Origin: an uncultured Atopobium sp. | Lineage (GTDB): Bacteria > Actinomycetota > Coriobacteriia > Coriobacteriales > Atopobiaceae | Length of the DNA: 9,648 nucleotides | Assembly (NCBI GenBank): GCA_946999785.1 | Contig: CAMQEO010000043.1 | Span: 1-9,648 of the forward strand | Direction: 5' to 3' | Shown: positions 1 to 7,127 of the stretch, piece by piece | How positions within the stretch are numbered: position 1 is the stretch's first letter | Layout: the number at the start of each line of letters is the position of its first letter | Translations under genes and position numbers: made by a program | Notes under the pieces: model-generated | What the model was told of the DNA's origin: nothing | Databases searched by the model: none | The model's input: the letters and a program-made list of their open reading frames with translations, nothing else

Positions 1-257
1 AGTTTAACCGAATCGGCGTTAGCGTCGATACCCGTGTAGGACAAAGGCGTGCGCGTGAGAATTTCTTGAGCTGTTCTACCAATACCTGGGGCAAGCTCAA
101 CCACAACTTTGTTGGCAAGCTGGGCCTCATTAAGCATTGCTTGAGTAAGTTTAAGTCCGCCAGGACGCAAAACGCGCTTGCCCAAACGAGCCAAAAGCCA
201 ATGTCCGGGCACGGTTGCGATGTTTTTGTTTTCAAACATGTATGAGTTGTGTTTCAT
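1..257 (-). CDS. Class I SAM-dependent methyltransferase, N-terminal part (runs off left edge)
   Basis: The first 85 codons are present; the rest lies beyond base 1. The start is the ATG at 257-255, preceded by a strong GGAGGTGA ribosome binding site about 7 bases upstream. Residues 52-63 (VVELAPGIGRTA) are a glycine-rich motif I of the Rossmann-fold methyltransferases, and YTGIDAN at 74-80 supplies the acidic residue expected to hold the ribose of S-adenosylmethionine. The opening GHWLLARLGKRVLRPGG segment is a lead-in I associate with small-molecule-type methyltransferases rather than DNA methylases; this is from memory of the family. The substrate cannot be named. The gene is more GC-rich than the defence genes to its right and is probably part of the host backbone. 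Confidence 0.8.
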   Translation of the reverse strand, partial: MKHNSYMFENKNIATVPGHWLLARLGKRVLRPGGLKLTQAMLNEAQLANKVVVELAPGIGRTAQEILTRTPLSYTGIDANADSVK

Positions 258-280
258 ATATGATTCACCTCCAAAAGACA

Positions 281-303
281 GGCACGCTGACAAAGTGGGT
301 GCC
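281..303 (-). promoter_or_regulatory. Short inverted repeat in the methyltransferase leader
   Basis: GGCAC (281-285) and GTGCC (299-303) form a five-base dyad just upstream of the ribosome binding site of the methyltransferase gene. It could be a small leader hairpin or an operator. The arms are short and nothing else supports a function. Confidence 0.2.
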
Positions 304-411
304 GTTTGAAAAATATTGTTAGCTTTGGTTAATCATACCCGATTGCATGAGGCATAAACACGAATCACCAATTTTGAACATCGTGGCGTGAAACACCACA
401 GGAAGGCGTTA

Positions 412-475
412 CTATTTGCGCGCGCCGAAGAGCGGCGGCATGCGGGTGTACGTTATCTTGTCCTCGCCTTTAACC
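412..475 (-). pseudogene. GC-rich 3' end of an unidentified gene
   Basis: One minus-strand frame reads EVKGEDKITYTRMPPLFGARK and stops at TAG (414-412). Its GC-rich codons (CGC, CCG, GGC, GCG) match the flanking methyltransferase gene and differ sharply from the AT-rich HsdR remnant that ends at 476. The frame continues a few codons beyond 475, but those bases also encode the HsdR end, so the boundary is probably near 475. I read it as the last ~20 codons of a host gene cut by arrival of the island. I do not recognise the protein, and a chance reading frame of this length cannot be excluded. Confidence 0.35.
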
Positions 476-796
476 TCAATAATTAGTGGTAAATGAGCCA
501 CCAACACCAAAGAACTTCTCAAAGAATGATTTAAACTTTTCAATGACACCTTGCTTCTTAGTAGTTCTGTCGCCACCGCCGAAACGAGATATAGGAGGCA
601 TAAGTCTATCTATATCCGTACCTGTTGTTTTGATTTCACCATCACGAAAAGCATTCTCAATGAACTTCCTTGTTGCATCCTCTTTAAGTTTTTCTTCCTT
701 AATAATCTGAACAAGTTCTTCTTCTCGTTTTTTAGCTACATAACTGTGCCATTCAGCCATAACATCTTCAACATCATTAATATCTGCAATAAAAGT
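476..796 (-). pseudogene. hsdR: C-terminal remnant of type I restriction subunit HsdR
   Basis: From the stop at 799-797 an open frame runs to TGA at 478-476 and gives about 106 residues. They match the conserved HsdR C-terminus: INDVEDV, then WHSYVAKKREEELVQIIKEE, then TRKFIENAFRDGEIKTTGTD, then MPPISRFGGG, then the final FFEKFFG. In the family this helical tail contacts the methyltransferase core of the EcoR124-type complex. The nuclease and helicase domains, roughly 900 residues, are absent, as are hsdM and hsdS, so nothing functional remains. A usable ATG lies at 760, but a 94-residue product would lack every catalytic part. The 5' break abuts the 5' break of the oppositely oriented ATPase remnant at about 797. 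Confidence 0.88.
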
Positions 797-1335
797 TTAT
801 CTCCATCAAAAAATAACCTACGACAGAGTGAAAGACTACCAGTTTGTCAACTTCTAGCTAGTGTCCAAGAATTACAACAAATCATCAATCCATCTTTGCG
901 AGAAACAAAACCCCGAGATTCCATCGGAAATGATGAACTACAACCAGGAACGAAACTACTATGCAACACCATGAGAAGAGTATAAAATATTAGACGCACC
1001 GATTCCTCTTATGAATGTCATAAGAGGAGTATTGGAATATTACTTCCTTCAGCTGTGCAGCTATGTTAGAACAACGCTAAGAGATGTAATTCTCAAATAA
1101 AACAAAGAGAAGTGTATCTACACAGACAAAAATGGAAATAACGACTATTCGGCATACCAGTTGGCATCCGCAATGATGTCCTACATACAAAAGAAATCAT
1201 CGCTCGGCTTAACTGACGGTATCAACTACGTAGACAACTGTGTGGACGTTTTGCAGATGAAAGAAACATTTAAGAATTTTTACGCTTATGAACCAAAGTC
1301 AGCACTACGAAATGATGATGATGAATAAGAGCTAA
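797..1335 (+). pseudogene. Decayed C-terminus of an RloC/PrrC-like AAA ATPase
   Basis: No long ORF exists here, but one plus-strand frame reads as protein across three in-frame stops. It gives ITYDRVKDYQFVNF, TAG (855-857), LVSKNYNKSSIHLCEKQNPE, then NYNQERNYYATP, TGA (972-974), EEYKILDAPIPLMNVIRGVL, then TAA (1098-1100), then DYSAYQLASAMMSYIQKKSS and LTDGINYVDNCVD. Near 1280 the frame shifts and continues IFTLMNQSQHYEMMMMNKS to TAA at 1333-1335. The first two stops fall where the family pattern suggests tryptophan (FW and PW), so each is one base from TGG. The MRRILEYYF-like and SQHYxMMM segments are hallmarks of the large SMC-like ATPases (RloC, PrrC and relatives) carried beside type I R-M operons. 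That agrees with the HsdR remnant next door. Whether it carried anticodon nuclease activity cannot be told. Confidence 0.75.
1004..1028. repeat. Perfect 11-base inverted repeat with 3-base loop
   Basis: TCCTCTTATGA (1004-1014) and TCATAAGAGGA (1018-1028) are exact reverse complements separated by ATG. The element lies inside the decayed ATPase reading frame (codons for PLMNVIRG), so part of the symmetry may come from coding sequence. It lies 325 bases upstream of the small Xre gene and has no T-run on either side, which argues against a terminator. Confidence 0.6.
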
Positions 1336-1352
1336 ATGAAAGGAACAAAAAG

Positions 1353-1544
1353 ATGAAGATAAGCTATAAACTACTAATAAATAAAAACATAAACAGAGCT
1401 GATTTGCAAAATCCTGCAAAAATCAGCTCATCAACAATTGCCAAACTTGGCAAAGGCGAAAACGTCACCACTGAAGTTCTCATCAAAATTTGCGAAGCAT
1501 TGGACTGTAAACTGGAAGACATCATGGAAAACGTAGAAGAATAA
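1353..1544 (+). CDS. Small Xre-family helix-turn-helix regulator
   Basis: This is a 63-residue protein that is almost entirely one Cro/C1-type HTH domain. The helix-turn-helix falls at about residues 16-35 (ADLQNPAKISSSTIAKLGKG), followed by the family's VTTEVLIKICEALDCKLEDI helices. AAAGGA sits about 9 bases before the ATG at 1353. It is the first gene of a four-gene operon; the nuclease gene starts 11 bases after its stop. Tiny Xre proteins ahead of a restriction gene often act as control (C) proteins that time nuclease expression, and I infer that role here. It differs clearly from the longer Xre protein at 6757-7107, so the system has two regulators. No consensus promoter is obvious upstream, where the DNA is decayed coding sequence. 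Confidence 0.88.
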   Translation: MKISYKLLINKNINRADLQNPAKISSSTIAKLGKGENVTTEVLIKICEALDCKLEDIMENVEE

Positions 1545-1555
1545 GGAGACATTTT

Positions 1556-2704
1556 ATGGAAATACTATACTCGGATATCCTACCTCTTGGTTGCAATAAT
1601 ACACAATTAACAATAATTGATTGCTTTAATAGACAGATGAAAATGGCTGACCGTATCGAGATAGCTGTTGGTTACACCTCAAATGCTTCTATTTCCGAAC
1701 TAGATAATCTTGTAGATAAATACAAAACAAATCAAATTTGCCTTACGATAGGCATGTACTTTATTGAAGGCATGCCTGAGAGTGCCTATCACACAGCAAT
1801 GAAGATAAATAAAAAGTGGCTAGATGCAGGCAAAGGGGAAATTCGAATTATTAAGTCCCTTAAATATCATGGAAAACTATTCTGCTTCTATAAAAATGGC
1901 ACACCATTCTCCGCAATTATTGGCTCAGCAAATTTAGGCGTGATAAAACTTGAGGCAGCCAACAGAAGGCAATATGAAATATCTGCTCTTATAACGGATA
2001 AATCAGAGGTATCAGAAATTGCCAAACATATTGAGCAACTGAAATCTTCTAATTGTTCCGATAATATCGCAAATATAGTAGGAATGCCACTTATTAGAGA
2101 AATCAACAAATCTCTTAACGGTATAGCACTGGTTAAACCAGTTCCTCCGTCAAATGTTGAATTTTATAAACAATGTGAGCCACGTGTATCGTTTTCCTTA
2201 AAAATTAAAGTACCTCGATTTGATGAACGTCACATTGATGATAAAAAACATTACACAAAGTCTAATATCAATGTTTGTTACGCAGCACCTCGAACAAAAC
2301 GAAAATCCAGAGACTGGTATGAAACTCAGCTAACCGTTGGTGCTGATGTATATAGTATGGAAGGTTATCCAAATAAAAACGAGCCATTTTTCGTAGTTAC
2401 AGATGACGGTTACTGCTTCAAAGCACATACAACCAGTGACAACAATAAACAGTTTAACGCTGTTGGTGACGAGCTTATAATGGGTAGATGGTTAAAAGGT
2501 CGTTTAGCTGCGGCGGGTATAGTAAAACCCATTAATAACACATCTGCCGATACAGATCGTATTGGTATGATAACTAAAGAGATGTTAGATGAATATGGAT
2601 GTGACCGTCTTGTTTTCAAAAAGACTGGGCAGACCGCTCTTGACGAAGAGGGTAAACCTCTTGATGTTTGGATGCTTTCCTTCACATCTGAAAAAGACAA
2701 TTAG
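1556..2704 (+). CDS. NgoFVII/BfiI-like phospholipase-D-fold restriction nuclease, catalytic site intact
   Basis: The protein has 382 residues. Residues 1-180 look like a PLD-superfamily nuclease domain: RIEIAVGYTS strand (33-42), then YHGKLFCFYKNG giving the HxK pair H105 and K107, then IIGSANLG giving G123, S124 and N126, with E141 downstream. Enzymes of this type (BfiI, NgoFVII) cut DNA without metal through a covalent histidine intermediate, with the active site built at a dimer interface. Residues ~253-376 match the C-terminal B3-like DNA-binding domain of the same enzymes: FFVVTDDG at 278-285, then NNK, GRWLKGRL and a C-terminal YG motif (347-348). AAGGAGA lies 8 bases before the ATG. 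The gene follows the small Xre gene and precedes the Z1 ATPase by 11 bases. I take it as the DNA-cutting subunit; the recognition site is unknown. Confidence 0.85.
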   Translation: MEILYSDILPLGCNNTQLTIIDCFNRQMKMADRIEIAVGYTSNASISELDNLVDKYKTNQICLTIGMYFIEGMPESAYHTAMKINKKWLDAGKGEIRIIKSLKYHGKLFCFYKNGTPFSAIIGSANLGVIKLEAANRRQYEISALITDKSEVSEIAKHIEQLKSSNCSDNIANIVGMPLIREINKSLNGIALVKPVPPSNVEFYKQCEPRVSFSLKIKVPRFDERHIDDKKHYTKSNINVCYAAPRTKRKSRDWYETQLTVGADVYSMEGYPNKNEPFFVVTDDGYCFKAHTTSDNNKQFNAVGDELIMGRWLKGRLAAAGIVKPINNTSADTDRIGMITKEMLDEYGCDRLVFKKTGQTALDEEGKPLDVWMLSFTSEKDN

Positions 2705-2715
2705 AGGCAATTGAT

Positions 2716-4566
2716 ATGCATTATTTAAAAACATATTTACAAAAAATAACAAATAGAGGAAATATTAAACTTGCTGAATCTATTTTGAAAACATCAGAAG
2801 ACGTTGGCAATAAATATATCAAAAATTTTTCTTTTTCTGACCATGAAATTGGTCTTCTTTTCGGCAATGTTCAGTCTGGAAAAACTGGTCAAATGTTTGG
2901 CATCATGTGTAAAGCTGCAGATCTTGGCTTTCCTGTCTTTATTTTGCTAACTACAGATAATGTCGTACTACAGCAGCAAACACTCAGCAGGGTACAGTCC
3001 GATCTTGAAGGTTTCTGCATTTGTGGAGAAACTGACGCAGGAATTTTTGCTGAAAACAACTTAATTCAGCCAGTAATTATTGTATTAAAAAAGAATGTTC
3101 GCATATTAAAGTTGTGGGCTAATATACTTAGCTCTACTGGATTTATGAAAGGTAACCCTCTTTTTATCATTGATGACGAGGCTGATGCCGCATCATTGAA
3201 TACCTTGGTAAACAAATCCCGCCAATCATCTATCAATAAATATTTGAGTACAATAAAAAGTGACTCCTCTAGTAGCTTGTATCTTCAAGTTACAGGTACA
3301 CCACAAGCTATTTTTTTGCAAACACATGCTTCTGGATGGCATCCATATTTTACCTACTATTTCCAACCTGGTCACGCTTATCTTGGTGGAGACTTCTTTT
3401 TCCCAAGTAGCGGAAAACCAACCTGCATATCATTCTTGGACGTGATAAAAAATCCTATAAGAGATACTGTAATTAGACACATAGCTGTTTCCGCTCAAAT
3501 TTTACTTTCAGGTGGAAGAGTATCAAATTGCCTATTTCACCCAAGTGTCCGTGTTGCCGACCATAAGAAATTTGCTAATAAGGTAAAGGAAGAAATTCAG
3601 TGGTGCATCAAAAATATGGATACTGATTTTAAATTGGAACTTATGAAGCATTATAACTCGCTTGCTCCTGTTAAATCGCAAAAAGTAACTTTCGATAATC
3701 TATATATAAAATCTAAAAAACTACTTCTATCCGATGAAATCAAAATATTAATAATGAACGGCAAAAACGATATTGATAGTTCAGAATATGAGAGCGGTTG
3801 CAATTTTGTGATTGGTGGTAATACATTAGGCAGAGGTGTAACGTTCCCAAGCCTTCAAACAATCTACTATACAAGGACAAGTAAGAAACCACAGGCCGAT
3901 ACTATGTGGCAACACAGTCGAATGTTTGGATATGACAGGGATCCTGGCATGATGATGGTTTATATTGATGAGAATTTATATAAACTTTTCTCTGATATTA
4001 ATTCAACTAACAACTCTATCATCGCACAAGTCGAGCGTGGTATTGATGATGTTAAGATATATTATCCAAGTGAATTAAATCCAACGCGAAAAAATGTGCT
4101 TGATAATGATCATGTTGACGTTATATCTGGAGGAACGAACTATTATCCATTTTACCCAGATAACGACTCTATTGAAGAAATCAGCGCTATTTTGTCTCCT
4201 TTCTCCGATGCAGAGCCATACTATCAGGTTAGTCTAAGATTGCTGAAGGAAATTTTATCTCACGTTATTCCTAGCCCAGATTTCAAGCCGAGGTCATTCC
4301 AGTCTGTAATAGATACCATTCTTTCTGAACTTCCAACAGGTCAAGGTATCCTCATCGTTCGAAGGAACAGAAATGTGGCACAAGGAACAGGTGCTCTTTT
4401 GTCATCGAATGATTGGCAATTAGGTAGTTCTTTTACTAATAAAGTTGTACTCACTATGTATCAAGTTACTGGAACTAAAGGATGGGGAGGAAAGCAACTG
4501 TGGATTCCAAACATTAAACTTCCTAATGGCACTATGTATTACGATGTTATAGGGGGTGATATTTAA
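2716..4566 (+). CDS. Z1-domain ATPase (SF2-helicase-like) of an R-M system
   Basis: The 616-residue protein shows a full set of SF2-type ATPase motifs in Z1 form. Walker A is GNVQSGKTG at 50-58 with K55 and T56. Walker B is LFIIDDEADAAS at 149-160. Motif III is QVTGTPQA at 191-198. A motif V-like GGNTLGRGVTFPSL lies at 367-380, and a motif VI-like TMWQHSRMFGYDR at 396-408 offers R402 as arginine finger. Z1 proteins are known from R-M-like operons beside NgoFVII-type nucleases and DNA methylases, where they are presumed ATP-driven DNA translocases or remodellers. At 616 residues it is on the short side for the family as I recall it and has no extra domain that I can see. GAGG precedes the ATG. 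Its stop (TAATG) overlaps the next start by one base, so translation is probably coupled. Confidence 0.9.
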   Translation: MHYLKTYLQKITNRGNIKLAESILKTSEDVGNKYIKNFSFSDHEIGLLFGNVQSGKTGQMFGIMCKAADLGFPVFILLTTDNVVLQQQTLSRVQSDLEGFCICGETDAGIFAENNLIQPVIIVLKKNVRILKLWANILSSTGFMKGNPLFIIDDEADAASLNTLVNKSRQSSINKYLSTIKSDSSSSLYLQVTGTPQAIFLQTHASGWHPYFTYYFQPGHAYLGGDFFFPSSGKPTCISFLDVIKNPIRDTVIRHIAVSAQILLSGGRVSNCLFHPSVRVADHKKFANKVKEEIQWCIKNMDTDFKLELMKHYNSLAPVKSQKVTFDNLYIKSKKLLLSDEIKILIMNGKNDIDSSEYESGCNFVIGGNTLGRGVTFPSLQTIYYTRTSKKPQADTMWQHSRMFGYDRDPGMMMVYIDENLYKLFSDINSTNNSIIAQVERGIDDVKIYYPSELNPTRKNVLDNDHVDVISGGTNYYPFYPDNDSIEEISAILSPFSDAEPYYQVSLRLLKEILSHVIPSPDFKPRSFQSVIDTILSELPTGQGILIVRRNRNVAQGTGALLSSNDWQLGSSFTNKVVLTMYQVTGTKGWGGKQLWIPNIKLPNGTMYYDVIGGDI

Positions 4567-5534
4567 TGATAAACTATCTCCATTACTCAGAAACACTTGC
4601 ACAAAAACTTCTATTTAGCCCAATTAAGAATGGTGCAAATAAACTCTGTATACTGACCTCTCATGCCACTCCAAGTATGGCTTCATGGCTTTTGAAAAGT
4701 TATGAAGAAGATAACATTACTAACGTTGCGATTGACCTTATTGTGTGGAGTGTGTTTGGCGAAGGTATTGATGAAATTTCTCATGAAGGTTTTAAAGAAT
4801 TACACAGTAATCAATATTCAAATACTTGGAATAATTTTTCATGTTGTTATTTATATGATCCTCCATCTCCCAAAACTAACTACTACGTATGGCTTACTAA
4901 TGAAACCCCTCTTAAAGCGTATCGTTGCCCTTACGAATTCACACAGCAGTCAATGCTAAGACGCTACAAAAACCTCCCAAACTCCGTAGTAGCTGCTGAT
5001 GCTTATAAAATATACGAAAAATACGAAAATGCTGTTGGTCGCTCGATTTATTGCAATCACGCTGAAGTGGACGACTATATTGTTGTATATTCTTCATCCA
5101 CGCCACTTACTGCCTTTCCTTCGAAGCTTGAAGGAAATTGCGTTCACTTATCCCTTCTAGCAAGAGGAGGCGAAACTGGCACCAAATCTGGTTTGAACTG
5201 GGGACAACGAAACAGACGTAACAAAAATGAGGCATATATACCACTCCCTGTAAATATCGCTCGTTCAGATTTCTTCCCACTAAACAAACAGCATTTCCTT
5301 GTTGTCACAGACGACCATCACACACTTCAGCTTAGGGTAGAACAGCAAAATAACAAAGCAATAACAACTCCTGCAAGCAACGCATTACTTGGCGAATACT
5401 TTCGAAACAGGCTAGGATTACCTAACGGTTCTTATATAAAAAAGGAAAATCTTCTTGCTTATGGACGTACTGACGTTACTTTTTATAAAATTGACGAAGA
5501 GCAATACTACATGGATTTTTCAGTTAGTAATTAG
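4566..5534 (+). CDS. Second NgoFVII-like protein with degenerate PLD site
   Basis: The 322-residue protein is a paralogue of the operon's nuclease. Its C-terminal ~125 residues are well kept: GLNWGQRNRRNKNEAYIPLP (209-228), FLVVTDD (244-250), NNK, LLGEYFRNRLG (274-284), YGRTDVTF (299-306). These match the B3-like DNA-binding end of NgoFVII-family enzymes. The N-terminal PLD part still aligns, but the catalytic residues are gone. Where family members have HSKLYVW this protein has KTNYYVW (103-109), and where they have GSANFTQQ it has CPYEFTQQ (121-128). No other HxK is present. The frame is open and the DNA-binding half well preserved, so this looks like a retained non-catalytic subunit, perhaps for specificity, rather than a decaying gene. 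It overlaps the Z1 stop by one base and ends the operon. Confidence 0.8.
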   Translation: MINYLHYSETLAQKLLFSPIKNGANKLCILTSHATPSMASWLLKSYEEDNITNVAIDLIVWSVFGEGIDEISHEGFKELHSNQYSNTWNNFSCCYLYDPPSPKTNYYVWLTNETPLKAYRCPYEFTQQSMLRRYKNLPNSVVAADAYKIYEKYENAVGRSIYCNHAEVDDYIVVYSSSTPLTAFPSKLEGNCVHLSLLARGGETGTKSGLNWGQRNRRNKNEAYIPLPVNIARSDFFPLNKQHFLVVTDDHHTLQLRVEQQNNKAITTPASNALLGEYFRNRLGLPNGSYIKKENLLAYGRTDVTFYKIDEEQYYMDFSVSN

Positions 5535-5648
5535 AGAATTCCCCATTAAATGAGATCAAATACATAAAGTTAAAAACATTCAAACTTCACACCATATTTA
5601 TATGAGTGCTTAAAATAATCTGCGTAACCCGTGCAAGTATATAGTATT
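5535..5648. other. Intergenic space between convergent operons
   Basis: About 110 AT-rich bases separate the end of the nuclease operon from the terminator region. I see no ORF, RNA gene or clear plus-strand terminator. The only strong hairpin is the one at 5659-5698. Confidence 0.5.
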
Positions 5649-5698
5649 AAAAAATGAAAAGCCGGAGATTGTTACTTCGTATCAATATTCTCCAGCTT
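5649..5698 (-). terminator. Intrinsic terminator of the methylase operon
   Basis: On the minus strand a 10-base stem pairs AAGCTGGAGA (5698-5689) with TCTCCGGCTT (5668-5659), the only imperfection being one G-U pair. It is followed by TTTT, CA and TTTTTT (5660-5649). It begins 5 bases after the methylase stop codon. Read from the plus strand, the same stem has a C/A mismatch and a poorer T-run, so it may stop the nuclease operon only partly. Confidence 0.8.
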
Positions 5699-5702
5699 AT
5701 AT

Positions 5703-6755
5703 TTATTCATTTATATTTGATTCAACATTTGAATACTCAATTCCAGCGAATGATTTGAGTATTGCTTCAAAAATTATCTGTGAGCCCTTACAAGGTACAG
5801 CCATTCCAATCTGCTTTCTAACAGCTTCTTTACTACCTTTGAACTCATATGTGTCGGGAAATGTCTGAAGTCTTGCTCTCTCTCTATTTGTCAAAGCTCT
5901 CGGCTCCTTCCAATGATAAATGTGAGTGCCGCCACCACCACTTCCAGTAACTGTATAAGACGGCTTATCTGGATCAAGTCGCTTATAAATCTGGCTTATT
6001 CGAGCACCTTTAATATTTAGCCGTAACCCCTCTGGAATATCCGCTGTAAAAGCATTTTCACCAGGCTTAATATATCCAAGTCTTTCTATTACCACTTTGG
6101 ATTGTTTTGTTGGTTCATTATTAAATGCGTCGGCTGAAATAGGCGGAACTTCAATTGCGGTTTTACATGTATTGTCTACATCCTCATATGGCTTAGTTGA
6201 CGGGACATGATAAACTACATCAATATCATTTCTGATTCCAACTATTATAATTCTATGTCTTGATTGTGGAATACCATACTCCTCAAATTTATAAAGATGA
6301 GGTGTTATTGCGTAACCTGCATCTCGTAGCTCAGAAAGAATTTTTTGGAAAGACTTACCATCATTTGCATTCCTTAGTCCACCAACATTCTCAGCTAGAA
6401 ACCACTGTGGTTTGAATTTTTTTAGTGCCTTTACTCCATATGAATAGAGCGGGCCATAAACACCGTCCATTCCCTTTTGTTCTCCGACAACACTATAGTC
6501 ATTACATGGAAAGCCAAAAGCCAAAGCATCAATAGCTGACAACTTGTTCATGTCTAACTTACGAATATCTTCATGGTAAACGGTTTGTGGTGCATTAGGG
6601 CAAATATTGTGACGATATGTTTCACACGTGCTTGCATCATAATCATTTGCCCATTGATGAACAATTGTAAATTTAGGGTTTCCTATGTCCGCATGAATTG
6701 CTCCCCAAGCAATTCCACCTGGACCACAGAATAGCTCACCTAATCTAAATACCAT
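5703..6755 (-). CDS. dcm: C5-cytosine DNA methyltransferase
   Basis: This 350-residue enzyme carries the conserved m5C methylase motifs in order. Motif I is LGELFCGPGGIAWG (5-18). Motif IV is GFPCNDYS (81-88) with catalytic C84. Motif VI is AENVGG (121-126). Motif VIII is QSRHRIIIVGIR (164-175). Motif IX spans YTVTGSGGGG to RERARLQTFPDTYEF (267-305). Motif X is KQIGMAVP (314-321). It transfers a methyl group from S-adenosylmethionine to cytosine C5 within a short site set by the region between VIII and IX. Motif IV reads PCND rather than the commoner PCQ, which I associate with a subgroup of R-M methylases. The ATG lies one base after the Xre stop (TGACATG), with GGAG inside the Xre gene, so translation is coupled. 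It points toward the nuclease operon and presumably protects that system's site. Confidence 0.93.
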   Translation of the reverse strand: MVFRLGELFCGPGGIAWGAIHADIGNPKFTIVHQWANDYDASTCETYRHNICPNAPQTVYHEDIRKLDMNKLSAIDALAFGFPCNDYSVVGEQKGMDGVYGPLYSYGVKALKKFKPQWFLAENVGGLRNANDGKSFQKILSELRDAGYAITPHLYKFEEYGIPQSRHRIIIVGIRNDIDVVYHVPSTKPYEDVDNTCKTAIEVPPISADAFNNEPTKQSKVVIERLGYIKPGENAFTADIPEGLRLNIKGARISQIYKRLDPDKPSYTVTGSGGGGTHIYHWKEPRALTNRERARLQTFPDTYEFKGSKEAVRKQIGMAVPCKGSQIIFEAILKSFAGIEYSNVESNINE

Positions 6756-6756
6756 G

Positions 6757-7107
6757 TCATAACTCTCCTTTTACATTTTTGTTAAGTTCATTCCTCGATA
6801 TTATGAAGTCAATGAGTGTCTGCACAGTTTCTATTTCAGCCTTATCTAACTTATCTAAATCTCGAATGTATATATTGGGATGGATGTCTTCTTCAGAAAT
6901 ATAACCAGCGGCAAACATAAGTTCAAACGGATGCACCTTTAACGATTTTGCAATTTTGCACAAGTTCTCCCAGTTTGGTTTTTTTCTTTTTCCAGTTTCG
7001 ATTTTATTTATTTCACTGTCACTTAACCCGCACTCTTTTCCAAGTTTGGATTGAGATAATTTAGCAGCCTCTCTCTTTTCTTTTATCAGTTCACCTATTT
7101 TAGACAT
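6757..7107 (-). CDS. Xre-family transcriptional regulator heading the methylase operon
   Basis: The protein has 116 residues. The N-terminal Cro/C1 HTH covers about 1-65, with the helix-turn-helix at LSQSKLGKECGLSDSEINKI (17-36) followed by ETGKRKKPN and the LCKIAKSLKVHPFELMFAAG helices. The C-terminal ~45 residues form an acidic helical tail (LDKLDKAEIETVQTLIDFII) that may dimerise. GAGGTGAGG sits just before the ATG at 7107-7105. The gene is transcribed from the promoter at 7128-7156 with a leader of only ~14 bases. Dyad elements in and above that promoter suggest that the protein represses its own gene and the methylase gene. It is unrelated in length and tail to the 63-residue Xre protein of the opposing operon. 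Confidence 0.9.
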   Translation of the reverse strand: MSKIGELIKEKREAAKLSQSKLGKECGLSDSEINKIETGKRKKPNWENLCKIAKSLKVHPFELMFAAGYISEEDIHPNIYIRDLDKLDKAEIETVQTLIDFIISRNELNKNVKGEL

Positions 7108-7127
7108 AACCTCACCTCTTAACTAGG

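Noticed and set aside
319..332. TTAGCTTTGGTTAA as an iron-repressor (DtxR/IdeR) box upstream of the methyltransferase
   Set aside because: Only loosely similar to the consensus, with no nearby iron gene visible; the adjacent TATGAT has no acceptable -35 at 16-18 bases.
384..398. GTGG...CCAC hairpin as terminator of the 412-475 gene tail
   Set aside because: The stem has a bulge and no T-run follows on the minus strand.
855..974. TAG and TGA at tryptophan positions as evidence of genetic code recoding
   Set aside because: A third stop (TAA) and a frameshift occur in the same relic and all neighbouring genes use normal stops, so simple decay explains it.
551..985. Plus-strand ORF of 144 codons
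   Set aside because: The first part is antisense to the conserved HsdR tail and the second part is a shifted frame of the ATPase remnant; it bridges two unrelated relics.
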